Of a stretch of 64,000 nt of DNA, positions 1 through 13,800 are shown piece by piece. The translations under genes were made by a program, and so were the position numbers. The stretch is from the NCBI GenBank assembly GCA_014706295.1, contig JACSVZ010000039.1, positions 2,046,001-2,110,000 on the forward strand, written 5' to 3'. A model generated the notes under the pieces. That model searched no databases. It saw only the letters and a program-made list of their open reading frames with translations, and was not told where the DNA came from. Position 1 is the first letter of the stretch; each line of letters starts with the position of its first letter. Source of the stretch: Lycocorax pyrrhopterus obiensis (lineage: Eukaryota > Chordata > Aves > Passeriformes > Paradisaeidae).

Positions 1-2189
1 ATGCCATTTAGAGACCTCATCTATTTTCCTGTATCTCTTTCCTATCACACATAATGATAGATAATGTGGGTTCCTCCCTAGATTTTTACACTTTTTATAT
101 CTCAAAAGATCTTTCCTTCCCAAAACATGGTAACAAAACTGCCTATATTGTACCTTTCTTGATGCAAAGGTCAGAGACAATGAGGTTTGCACGGCCATGG
201 CAGTGTATTAGGACAGCTGAGGTGCAATGTAGCCCACCTTCTGTTTCGCACATCTATGCTACCAGAAACTGCACTAATACAACACTTCCACAAGGTCATT
301 GCTACAATAATAGTAACTACCTCAGCCCCACCAGCTCCTTCTCTAAAGAGTTGTTTCTCAACCCAAATATGAGCAAGGCAGCTTTTAACACTAAGTAGTA
401 GGAATTTGCTGTGAAAATATTTTATCTTAGTCAAAACATCCCAAATGAATGGTATTACTATCCCCATTTTGGCACTTCCAACACAAGAGAGAAAAAGGCC
501 ATCTCACGTACTTTTGACTACACCAACCACCCTCACAAGTACCTCAGACAAAGCAGCTACTGTTTCCTCTGGAAAAGATGAGGCTGAATCCAGAAACTCA
601 TTACCCACCTTCCGCTACCAGCAAATTACACTTTGGACAAAACCTAGGTCTACTGTGGCTACACAAATGAGTAAAAAATCTTGCTGTTAAAAAATGAGTC
701 AGTTCATCACTTCAGATAGCAGTGAGAGTGAGAGAAAAGTACTCTGCCTAGTTTTAGGTGCTTGAACATTTTAAGACCTGGCCAGATTATATTAAGGATC
801 TTGTTAATTTAATTTTTTTTAAATGAATGGTATTTTCTACGTTTGCTATAGTTCATAGAGATGCATTTCAACCTAGTAATTTTCATAATGTTGAGCTGCT
901 CATTGTCATTGATTATCCGTCTATCAAATACTTCCAGATTAATTTAATCAGAGACAGTTTATTTGAGATCAGAACTTAAACCCACTGGATTAAAGGATAC
1001 CCAGACTTAAGGACGACTTTGGTAAAACTTTTTTCCTGATATAAATACATAACTCTTTAGATTGGGTTTTCAAGATGAACATCCAGGATCATAACTTCAG
1101 GATTCATACACAACACACAATTCAAGACACACTTTTGGGGTTTTTTATGTACTTTTACTGAATGTGCATTTCCAAACCCTTATAAAGACAGTATATAAAT
1201 ATATTTTTATTTTAGTTTTTCTCAATTGTTGCTTTGCACAATTTTTTCAGCTGTAATTAGCCTTCATGGTGTATCTAAAACACAGGTGTAGGTATCAGCC
1301 AGTAAAAAAAACCACAAATCAAATTCCTGTGTTCAAGTTTTATGATAGTTTGTGTTGATACTGAAATCAGCTCCCAAATCCTGTAATTACCTCTAACAAG
1401 ATGCAGAGCATTTGATCTGAAAAATCCTTGATTTATTGGTCAGTAAATACACTCATCCGAGACTGTGAAAATAACTGGGATCACATGTGAACTATATCAT
1501 CAACACCAATGGATGGTAAGTTACAGGGAGTCAACATTTTCTGAGGAAGGAGGAAATGAAAAACATACTTACTACTGGAAGAACAAGAGTCCCAAAGGTA
1601 TCTGAACAAAAGAGAAGAAATATCACACTCTCAGAGATCTGTAAGATTAATTACCATGAATTTACCAAAACATCAACATTATCTTAGAAGAGCAGTGCTC
1701 CTCCCCCTACACGGCTGATGGAAGATGCGAGATACCTTTTGCAGTGCTGCAAACGTATAATCGCCAGCCTACAGCAACATTACTTCTCTGTTTGGTGGGG
1801 GCTGTTGTCCATGTTCACTGCTTGAACATTTTTCTTTGCATTCACAGAGACTGAAACACTCTTAGGATCCATTCAACCCTCTACGCCACCCAAGTTATGT
1901 TCCATTTATTCTGCAGCCCAGATAAAGGCTAAAATTTTTAAAACAATGCCCAGGATTTATCACCCTTAAGCAAAGGAGGACCCAGAATTAACCTCACTGA
2001 ATCATGTCACCATGGGAAAAAGTAACTAACATATCAATATATTTGGGTTAATATAACTTACTGCTTTAACTATTTCAGATAATGTGGCCTCAAATATTCT
2101 TAGAATCCAAATAAATGTCCTGTTAAACTCATTACATCATGAAGCTATTAGTGCCACAGCTCTTACCTTAATCACATAATGTATTGTAG

Positions 2190-2850
2190 AATAGAACAGA
2201 ACAGAATAAAACAGAACATTCCCGTTGGAAGGGACCTACAATGATCTTACAGTCCAACTGCCTGATCACTTCAGGGCTCACCAAAAGTTAAAGCATATTA
2301 TTAAGGGCATTGTCCAAAATCCTCTTAAACACTGACAGGTTTCAGACATCAACCACATCTCTAGGAAATCTGTTCCAGTGGTGGACCACGCTCTCAGTAA
2401 AGAAATGCTTCCTAATGTCCAGTCTGAACCTCCCCTGGTGCAGCTCTCAAGCATTCTCACACCTCCTGCCACTGGATACCAGGGAGAAGAGATCACAGCT
2501 CTCTCTCCACTTCCCCCTCCTCAGAAAGCTGTAGATAGCAATGAGAGTGCCCCTCAGCCAGACTAGAGAAACCCAAAGCCTTCAGCTGCTCCTCACAGGA
2601 TGCACTTTGAGCCCTGTCACCAGTTTTGTCGCCCCCCTTTAGATTCACTGAAGGACTTTCTAAAACTGTGGGGCCCAGAACTGCAGAGAGTACTTGAGGT
2701 GAGGCAGTACCAAAACTGAATGCAGTGGGATAATCACCTCTCTTGATCAGCTGGGGATGCTGCGCTTGATGCACCCCTCAAGTATGTGGTTCCCCCTTCT
2801 GGCTGCCAAGGCACACTGCTGACTCGTATCTGTTTCTGCTGATTCCATTC
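2190..2850 (-). repeat. CR1 LINE 3' fragment, minus orientation
   Basis: The plus strand reads a run of AGAAT/AGAAC units followed by a GTTGGAAGGGACCT block, then GTTCCAGTGGTGGACCAC and a GGGGCCCAGAACTGCA-like segment. These are the reverse complement of the avian CR1 3' region, so the element points to the minus strand and is 5'-truncated, as CR1 copies usually are. It lies inside CD109 intron 2. Open frames across it are broken remnants and not genes. Confidence 0.85.
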
Positions 2851-5800
2851 AGTTAGACCTTTTTATATCTCCTAAAAAGCAATGGGTTTATACCTATCTT
2901 TTACTCAACTGTTTCATAAAGCAAGCAAAAAAAAATTATTTATTTATTAATGTCCTTCTTGATCCTGGACCTAAAGGCATTCCAAGATGAAGTAAGCACT
3001 TGACCTCTGAACTTCAATAAATGTTACTTTTAGAAGTCAATGAATTCTTTCCTTTGACAGTGGCACACAGAAGGAATCTCAATGAACTGAATACAGGTTG
3101 TCCTGACTGCTGCTACAGCACTAAAGGAAAAATGCTATCCAGCATGTACCATCTATTCAAATTATAAATTGGGTTAAACCAAATGACTCACATCCCACAG
3201 ATGATGTTTGTGGGTAGCACACTCCAATACTTCATTCTGGTATTCAAAAGCTTCACAGGCATGGGCAGTACTGTGCCTAAGGAACACAGCTCTTTCCACA
3301 ACATGTTTATGTTGCTGCTAAACCTGTATTTTTTTTTGTATCATCCTTCTCTCCACTTAAGAAGCAACCCATGCAGTCATTAACTTTGAGGTTTTCCAGA
3401 CAGGAGTGTCCACCAAAATACTTTTCTCAGTAGCCAGTGGAGACTGCCCCAATTCACAGTGGCAGGGACCCCCCACACTTGGCCAAGGTTGCTTGGCACA
3501 CAGGGCTACAGGACAACTATCAGCTACAGGAGAGGAATTACAAACTCCTGTAGAGTACTTGATCCATAGGCAATGTAAACACATCTAGGTGCACTGATAT
3601 ATTTATTCCCAACATCTACCCAAACAACCCCATGCCCAAACAATTACACCAAGAGACATGATTTTACTTAAAGGAAACTTATGTCTTCCTAAGTCAGGAG
3701 AGGGTGAGTTACTGTTAAGTAGGAAGAATTTTTCTTAGGGGGTTATATTTCACTGTCAAGGGAACAAGATGCACAGTAACTAGCAACAGAGATGGTACAA
3801 AGTCACCTCCTGAAATTTCTCTCAGTTATACACTAAAACTCTAACTCTTCTCTTGTTTCCTTCCCTGTGTGAAGTAAGGCTGTGCTAAAGCTGGGGTCTG
3901 TACAACCACAACCCATAACACTGTGTCACCAGAGATAAAAAGAAAAACCTTTGTCACTGCTGATAATTGGTTATTTACAAGGAATAGAAACCATTTATCA
4001 CATGTGTCTGAGAGGATATTCACATGGTTAAGTTCTGCTACGCTAGCTTTAATCTAACCCACACAGCTAATTACAGCAATGGCTACAGGAGTGACTTCAG
4101 TGCACTGGGAGACACCAAGCACAAATCTGGTATTTGTCCCATAGCCCACCTCATGGGATTTCTATTTCCATCTTTACCCCACCAGTGCAAACACACTGGT
4201 ACCCACACACGGCAAGGGCAGAGTGACAAGGGGAACTGCTGCACATCCTCCTGTGCAGCATCTACCAGCTTGCAAAGCAACCTTAACAGGGCAGGCACTT
4301 CAAAGCTTTTTCATCAGGGTAGTACCTGCTTGCCTCCACCTGTTTTGAGAACAAGTGGCATGCAAAAAACCAGAAATCTTATGGCAGGGTTTCTTTCCTG
4401 TTCCCAAGCCTGGGAGATCTAACATCAGGTCTGAGCTAGATACACTGCGATGCAGATGGGGAAAGAGCTGGGGAGGAGGGAGATTTATATCACAGTTGCA
4501 TTTGTGCAACTCAGAAAGGATTTACCTTCTGAGGCAGTGCTAGGGAGCCACAGCCTCCCTGGCTGCTGTGATAAAGCCCAGAGCACTGTCTAATTCCCAG
4601 CTAGTGAAAATCATAAAAGAGGCTCCAGGGCATGAGGTAATCTTCCAATTTATGCCACTACGTAATTCTTTTGCTAGGAGTTGAGCAGCCTGCGCAGATC
4701 TGAAATTCTTTAGCATTGCAGTGGATCCCCCTGTCATGCAAGATTTTCCCATGTTCTCAGAGACTATTGAGCTGCAGTCAATTCCCTGGAGCTCTGCTCA
4801 ACTACGCCTAAGGATGACTTTGGACATGCTCAAGCAAGAGCTACAGGCAAAATGTTTCCTTTATGCCAATGCTGAATAGCGGAAATTCACCAATTTTTCT
4901 CATCACTTGATGAATTAAAGTTATATTTAATCACACAGCAATTTCAGGTTTATAAGGAATTAACCATGGTCCAACAGCTAGCACACAGCACTGCCCTGCT
5001 GCAAGCCCTGCTAGCATGCAGCTGACTTTTACCCACATGCAGTGTGTAACAGTTCCACATGAGATCAGTCAAGTCTGGTGTATACTGTCCCCAGAAATGG
5101 CAACACTCTTCTGTCTTCTTCAACACATCCCTGCAAAGAATCCCTTCAGTTATGAAACACAGGTAACTAACTCCAGGCAGAAGAAGTAGGTTTAGAAAGG
5201 AGCCCAGAACAGCTAAGCCACCTACACCAAGCACTGCAAACCACAAAACACTTCCTCCTGATTTATTCCATCTGCTCTCTGCAGCAGCGGAGTCACCAAC
5301 ACAACTGCAATGGGACATAGCCAATGGGAACGACCAGGCAAGAGCACAGGTCCCTGCTACCACAAGAGATTAGTTGGGGAAAACTCCCAGCTGGGACCCA
5401 TGACTTGGTTTTAGGAGGAGAAAGGAAAAATTCAGTGGACTGTTCCGGACTAATCTTGAAGACGGTTAAAAAACAAACTACAAAAAATCTTAACAGAAGT
5501 CACATGAGCCTTCAAGAAAAAAATCTCTTTCCTCATCATTTGCAAAACCATTTCTTTCACAGAATTCCTGAGGCTTGTACTGTATTCCTTCAAAAAATAC
5601 TGCATTGAGAAAATACATGGAAATACAGTGGAAACGAATGCCACACTCTCCTGCCTCCTTTTCCTCAGAATCCTTGGCATTTAGGATTTTCCAGTAGAAG
5701 AGGAATCAAAGACAGTGTGGAAGTGACATGTCACCAGTATAGATAGCAGGAGAAATAGTCATCTTTTTAAAGTATTTTTCTACCCTGCCATTTTTTGTCA

Positions 5801-8800
5801 GTCTAATAGTATTATTATCAATAAAGCAAATAGAAAAAATTCTATGTAAACTTATGCATGGTTTTTTCAGACTTATGGAGAACTGCACAAACAATGGTAT
5901 CTTAAATTCTTCCCACTGCATGGGCCTGATCCAAATACAGAAATTTATGCTACCTCTTCTTGAGATGACACCACTGGGACTAGTCATAAATGTTCCAGCT
6001 TCCATCCCTTAAAAAAGGACAGCGGTTCTAGAAAAATGACTGTACGGCTTGGCACAGTGAACTAGAGCTTGTGCCAATATATATCAGTAAAGTAGCACTT
6101 CAGTCTCTCATTTACATAAAGTCAGCACTGACTGTATATTCTAGCTCATGTGGCAGGTATTGCTATAAACAAATTTTCTCACTTAAACTTTTCTACCTAT
6201 GTCCTCAATCCTTCTTAGTAATGTGTGAGAACAAAAAAACTCTAACTGGAATCACTTCAGAATGATTTACTGAAATGATGCCACATCTTTGCTATGGCAG
6301 CTGTGTTCATATATCCATGCTTAGGAAATGTTTACAGAAAAACATTTTCTTTGCAGTGGCAAATGGAGTTATTTTCTACTGCTGAATCTATTTCAAAAAC
6401 TCACATCATATAAATAAAAATTAGTGTTCTTCAATGTTCTTCCAGATTTTTATTCCTGTCCAAAATATATACTATTTTTGTGTTAAAAAAAAAAAAAAAA
6501 GGCAGCAGTAATACCAAGGCCTAAGCTGTCCAGGAAGTAAAAAACACTTATTCTTCAAAGAAGACCTGCAAATTTTTTGAGTTCGCAGTTTGCTTTAAAT
6601 ATGTTATACTCCTCATCTATCATGCTAAAGCTATCACCCAAATTAGCACTGATTAGTTACACAAATAGCCCAAAATACAGAGCTTGAGCCACTGCTGTTA
6701 AGTTATGGCTCAGTTTGGCCCAGATGACAAAAGGAGGGGCAATACAGCACTCAAACACGGAATAGGGATTGCCAGGGGACGTCAGCATTCGGGCTGACAT
6801 CCAAAGCCAAATGAGGCCAACAGGCCTGTAGCAAAGGGGTATAACTTGCTCCAAAAAGCCTCCTAAACCGTCTGCCAGCACTACAGACACTTCCCTCCAC
6901 AGCCGCTTCCTACCCTCCTCCCTATTTCCTCCACCCCCTATCCTTTTCAATCATTTTTGCAAACCTGGAGGCTAAAAGCACTCAGAAATTATAAAGGGGG
7001 AGAGAGAGGCAAGGTAGTAGTGCTGCCTATGGAGAAAGACGTAAGGGGACAGGAGGAATAATCTAAACGGGACCAAAGTTTATCACCCAAGGGTCTGGTC
7101 AAGCAGCTGGGCACCACAGTCCTAGAGGACAGAAGAAAAGCAGAAGAGGCACTGTCCTTCCTCTTCTCTGCCCCCTGACCACAGCATTCTCTGTGTCTTT
7201 CCACCTTACATGGCAAAGGAGTCACGGTACCCCCCTGCTTGTCCCTTCTACTGATTCAGCCATTCTTCTCTCATCAGCATTGTCAGATCTACCCTTGAGG
7301 AAAACCACCATTTCCCACCCTCTCAGACCAACAGATACGGCCTAGGGCTGGGCACCTCTTCCCTTGCCCTGCCACATCCATGATCCCTTCCCCAAGCAAG
7401 TAGCATGTTTCCTGATGACTGGCCCTTTTTAGACTTAAAGCATAATTCAGACATGTAATTCTTCACTCAATCTTCTAAAGTCAACCAACCAACTCCATGG
7501 ATTATACTATTATTATCACTTTCAGCTGAGTAGTCAGAGACCGGCCAGTTGCAAGAACACAATACTTAGAAAACACCCTCTGGTTTATCTAAGACACTGC
7601 ACTCCGGGTAGGAAAACAGAACAGCTTCATATTTCCAAAACTAAATAATCTTTGTAATCAGAGACCTTCTGAGAGCTATCCAGGCACTACCATTGCTTAA
7701 ACTCAAGTACAGCCTCTTTTCAACTTTTTCCCAAGACAAACCTAAGAGCCATCCATGGACTTCTTGTCCTGCACATGGCATTACCGCTGCCTACCATACC
7801 ATAACAACTATACTGCCATGAATTATAAATTTACAGCTGTTAGGAAGGCAATTTTTGAATACTACACAGGAAACTTTCTTGACATCAGATCCAGTCTGTG
7901 AAACTATACAGACAATTCAGAATAATCTCAGACTTAAGCCTTTTACACAACTAAATGTGAAATACATTTCATCCCCTTGGTGACTATATACAAACACACA
8001 AATTCACAGGCATCTGCACATCCTGCTTTCAAGGCACTACTGGCCACCATTACTATCCATTCTGATGTCCATGAAATAAACACAGACAAAGCCGCTATTA
8101 AGGCAATTTCAAGCAGCTGCAGTTTTTATTCCAACTTAAAACACAGGAAAATCACATTAGGACAAAAAATGGCTAAGCCTGTACATGCTACATATTTGGC
8201 AGTATTAATACCACCCTCATCACATCAATTGCTGTAACTGGAGCAAAGTTTCAAAGTCAAGTCACCTCTCAAACTCATTCACTGCAAATAATGCATTCAG
8301 AATCTATTGAAATTTCTGCTTAGAGGGAGTGAAAGAAGGTTAGTTTTCACATTGGTTTTCTTACATTTTCTGGAACACATTCAAAGTTTGTGATGACAAA
8401 GCCACATAACCTTCCTGAGGCAACAAAGTTATTTGAATATATAAAAATATTACCAGGGACTTCCTTCATCAGTAAATAAAGGCAATATAAATCCCTAACC
8501 ATACAAAATAAGCACCTGGACCTCGCAGCTATATCTCCAGGAAGCTGAAGAAGTGGTCTGTCACATAACCATGTTTTCTATGCGTTACTTGGACTGCAGC
8601 GAATGTAGGTGAGCCAGCATCATCTCTTGACATGTGCTATTCAGTCTCTGCTGACAGGATCACAACTCTGCTTTCACAAACAGGTAGTCATGGATAGCAC
8701 AGCATGGAAACAAGCAACACTGCCAGTGCTGACAGTCATGAGGGTCTCGTGAAAAGATAGGATGCCTCTGTACAACTGGAAACTCCTGAATTTCCCAGCT

Positions 8801-9879
8801 GCTTGCTGCCTCCGCAGGTAGTTCTGTAACTCAACACTTCAGCTTGGACCTCCTTCTAACTAGACGCCACTAAGGACATCACCTTAGACCCATCTACTGT
8901 TAGCTCCCACCCTTTTCTCTTTGAAGCTACTTTTAATGTACCTACTAGTACATAACAGGTGTATAGCACAGTTCTCTTGATACTTCACCCCAGTTCCTCC
9001 CATCTCTCCTCAGATGCTTTCCAGAATGCAGAAGAGATTCCCAGGGTCAAACCAAAGTCTGTTTGGCCTAAGGTCCCATTTCCAGCAATGGTCAAGGACA
9101 GACATCTGGAAAGTGTAAAAACCGAACAAGTACTCAGTGACCCTCACTGGGTACTCTTCCCAGCCTATGCAATCCGTGTGTCTTTATACTGAGCCAATCC
9201 TTCATGGACTTTTGTCTTGTAAATCTGTGCAATCGTGTTTTCCATCTACCACAACTGGGACATGGAGTTCCACAATTTATTTTCATCTCATGTGAAGGCT
9301 CATCTTCTTCTGTCAGGTTTGAACTTGTCTCCTGAGAGATCTCCAATCCTTCCCTCTGTTTTCCCTGGCATTTCTCCAGTTGGTTCACAGGTTCCACGAT
9401 GAGTGCCAAAAATCAAGCACAGCATTCCCCAGGATGCTTAATTAGGCTGTGAAGATTACTAGAATACTTTCTCATAGCTTACAGAAAATACTCCTGTGTA
9501 TACCTTTGAGTACAATGTTTACCTTCTTTTTCGAGCACCACAGTATTATTTACAAGCCTTCACCTTCTGTTACCTTTAAACCACCACCTCCCCAATACAC
9601 ACATCCCTCTTCTTGCAGGACTGTTCGTGCACCTTGTTCCCCATCCAATAAATGCATGTTCTTTTAATCATCAACAAAAGCAGAACTATGCACTAGTTCT
9701 AGTGATCACACTCCAGTTTTTCCCCTAATCATTTCTGGTATTGGCAAAATGCAATCAAAATCTAATCCTTTCTCCCAGTGTCCTTACCACCCTTTCACTA
9801 ATCTAACATTCTCCCTTTCTAATTCATGTCAGTTATACAGAACAACACAGTTTCAGGGCAAGTCATTTCCTGTTTGAGA

Positions 9880-10800
9880 GTGAGCCACTTAGACTTACTA
9901 GATGAAGACTATTTTCCATCCAGCCACAAACATATTAAATAAGAATTTCATGCTGTCCCTGCCTCCCCAGCTGGCTTGTCAGAGTGCCATGCCAGACGAT
10001 CAAAAGCCTCAGTAAAATCAAAATCTAACATAATCCTGCTTCTTCTCCACCTACAACCCTTGCCAACCCATGGTGCAACACATTTTATTTGCAGGTTTTC
10101 AATCTTCCAGAACCTCTCTGTTCACTCATGCTCTCAAAATTTCACTAGCAGATTAAAAATTATTTCAGTCAATTCCCTAAATATTCTACAAGTAATTTTA
10201 TCAGGCCTAAACACCTACTTTACCAAAGTGCTCTTTAAACTGTTCCTCCCCTTTTGTTATTTTAATTCTTAAGCCTTTTCCGTGACAGTTGATCCTCTTA
10301 GCGAAGACTGAAAACTTACTCCCTCTCAGCATCATTAATCATCAGAGTAGCAAGCCACAGAAGTAGCAACCGTTCTCATAAGAGTAGCAAGCCACACCCT
10401 TTGCTAGCTTTGTTGCTACCAATATGTTATTTAAAAACCCTGCCTTACTACCCTTCACATGATTTCGTATTGACGGTTTGGCCTTACCAGTTTTGTTCTT
10501 TGTTACCCATGCTACTTCTTTAAGTTCCTTTGTAAACTGATTTCATTTACAGTTTCTACAAACGGTTTTCCTTCTTTCTGCTGTTTTTTGGCCAGTTTAG
10601 ATCGTGTTTAGTTACTTCATTTCTTACCTTTCTGCTCTGTTTATGTGTACTTACCCTTTTAGTCCGAATCCCTCAGGAATTTTCGCCCTTTGCTTCCCTT
10701 CTTGTTTCTGATGGCATGTTACCTACCAATTCCTGTTGTTTATTGCCATCACTTCTTTTTTCCCTAATTCACAGCCTTTAGTTTGTTCTTCTCTCTCCTC
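9880..10800 (-). repeat. Old CR1/L3-like LINE relic, minus orientation
   Basis: Minus-strand translation around 9,985-10,020 gives DFTEAFDRLAWH, which resembles the reverse-transcriptase motif DFSKAFDTV of CR1-clade LINEs. Phrases further right also recall ancient amniote CR1/L3 copies, such as the stretch about 'gcgaagactgaaaactta' near 10,300. The copy is heavily decayed and its ends are not sharp. Unique intronic sequence is the alternative. Confidence 0.4.
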
Positions 10801-13800
10801 CCTTTCCTAAAAGCTGGAAAGCCCCTCCAGTTCACAGTAGCAACAGGGAACCACATACTGGGACATGTGATATTCCCTTCTCTGTATGAGTTGCCCCACT
10901 GTCTGCATTTCTATTTTATCCTACCCTCCTGAAGGTACTGTGAAACAGCCTGTAGTGCTCAATCTGCCACACCCTCCTTGGCTGGGTCTCGACGAAGAAC
11001 ATGGTGACCAGAAAAGCCTCATGTACAAACACGTAAGCCTTGAGTCACAGAAGGACTCTTTCCCTCAAATCTCGAACAGCATCCAAACAATAAAATAAAG
11101 ATCAACTACTGGATGGAATCACTACTCCCATTCTTCTGAAAACAACTTAATGGGCCTGTCAGCAGGATGGATTCAACCACACGCACAGAAACCTGTTGGG
11201 TTTTGTTCTTTTATGTTCTTGGGTTTTTTTTTCTTTTATGTACTCCAGCAATCTGAAAGCCCATAAGAGAGCACCTTCTTCTCTACTACTTCAGTTGTGT
11301 CTGGGTCCAGCCCCAACACTTCCTTCCCAAAAAGTTTTCCTTCATTCTGATTTTGCATAGGTTATGTGCATGTGCTGACTATTTAACAACTTATTTTTCA
11401 GGAGGCACAGCTACACATACTTTTGGATATGGAGGTTATGGATGCAAAATCACTGCTGCAACTCCTACTCTCTCACTGTTTGGCTTTTTAGGCATTGATG
11501 AAAACTGCCAGCAAAACCTTTCACCCCACAGATTTTCAGCACAGACAGCACAGTCCCCAATAACTCAGTCAGCTTATCCTGACATAAGGTGCAGAGACAA
11601 CTCAAGGTTACTAACAGGGACTGGCGGTTTTAGGCCATTCATTCCCATTTAGGTGTTACTTTACAACTTACTATTCCTAGTGTTTCTCACTGTTTCTCAC
11701 ACTGACATGGTCAGAATCATATTATTAAGTATGTAAAACATGCCTTCTGGTAAAAGGAGATTTTCCATTGTCTATACGGAGGATCACTGCATGTCTGAGC
11801 CTGACAAACATTCTCACAAACTATCATGCTTCATAAAACCTAGCTGAGTATTTACCACGCTCTAGCTCAGTAACCTCTGTTAACAAGTAAATGTACTCCT
11901 CTCTAGAAATACAGAAAAGCAGCATAAATTAATTAACATGTACAAGTAATTTACAATCTATGCATGTTACTGTAAACCAAATTCTTCAGTAAGTTCACAT
12001 AATTCTCACTCAGCATGCCTTAAATACATTATGTTGTACCTTAAATAGCAAAAGCTGTAACTAATTAATCTTATTCTTTAGAATTAAAACCATTCACGCT
12101 GTTGGGCAAATGATGACACCTCATTACATGTAAAAGCTTTTCTGAAAACAATTTTTGTTTTCCAACTTATATGCTACTTATTCTTTCCAAACCACTCCAG
12201 CACCAACACAGAAAATACTTTTCAGAATGTCTCGCAATTAAGGTGTAAGGTTGCTCATACACTAACACACACGGCAATGTCTGGGTAGCAAACCCTGTAA
12301 GAAAACACCTCCTGCCAATTCATACTACATCTTTATTATCAATGACTGGATAAATGTGCATGGCAAGAGTCACTCTTCTCTGCAATCACTATAGATCAAG
12401 CTATTCATGCAGGGAATTTAACTTGTCCGTCTGTTATTCCCATCATTTCTTCTTTGCTATTGTTGACACAGAAAACCCAACAGCTCCAATTGCACACAAG
12501 CCATTGTTACCTTCTGCAGTCATTTTCAATCAGGGTGAGGATCTTTCTGATAGCACATCTCCACAGAAAGTGTGTCAAGGCTTGGTACAGTGCACACAAA
12601 CAGCTTTAGTTAGTGCTTTGTGTTTTCCTGGAGTCTGCTCTAGGCAATGGAAACCTGTTATCTCCTGGTGACGCATTCTTTTTTTTGAATTGTGCTTGCT
12701 CACACAAAGTTTATCTGTAGCAGCAACCTCCCCCTTGCAAACATTTAGTTGGTTTGTTTTCACTATATTAAATGTAATTAACATCTGTACCAAAATATTG
12801 GTCCTAAACAATCTCCCTTCCTATACAGTACATTTGGATTCTGGAATACTGAGCCAAGCTCAAAGTATCTTTAGATGCACGTGCATGCACACTTTCTCCT
12901 TCACTCCAAATACCCTCTAGCCAGTTATTAATATTTATTTTCCCTTTGTTACACAAAAAGCACAATAATGATGGGAACCAACCTCCAATGCTGAAGTGTT
13001 TCTCTAACAGACAATTTCCCAAGAACCACTCAGATATCAAAATTCTACTTCCAGTAATATTAGAACAGTAAATGTTTTATCAACCATCAGAGGGCAAACA
13101 CTCTATTTCTTGTACAAAGCAAGAACTATATTATAGAAATTAAAAACATCCATGCCTCTAATACAACAAGGTCTTCTCATGGAGCTAATTCAGAAACTTA
13201 GACCAGTATATGTATCATATTGAGCTGCTGCTAGAGAACCAGGCTGAATCATTAATTTAAGGCAATTGCAGAAGCATTTGCCAGACAGGTATGTAATACC
13301 TCTTACACTTAGGTACTTGAATGAACTTGGCCTGCCAGATTAAACATCCCCAAAGAAAACTGTGTCCTCAGCCTGTCCTATGTCTCCAGCATCCAATTTC
13401 CAACTCAGTTCCATCAGCACAAACATTTGCACATTGAACCAGGGGACCTGTCTGCCTAAAAAAACATTTAAACAAAATAAAAACTTTATTTTTCAGTCAG
13501 ATCAGTTTCTCAGAGCAGTTAATCCCCTGCTTTTGCTGTCACCATGAAAGGAAAACTACAGAGCATAATTGAGCCAGCTTAGGCAACAGTGCCACTGAAT
13601 GTGCAGCCTAACCAAGGTAGGTATTCAGTGACAGATAAAGCAACATTTTCTGGGCACAAATATATGCAGCAATTATGTAATTTAAAGAAGATTTTGCATG
13701 CCTGGAGATATGCTTGGGTTTTTTCCTTCAACTGCAACAGCTGGCTTGATAAAACCTCCAGTCCTCCTTCAGTCACAGCCTAAGCTCAACTATAACAATA

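Noticed and set aside
9134..9409. Minus-strand frame containing CPSCGR...RLHRFTRQK, reminiscent of a LINE C-terminal zinc motif
   Set aside because: The cysteine spacing is incomplete and the neighbouring sequence gives no support; too weak to call.
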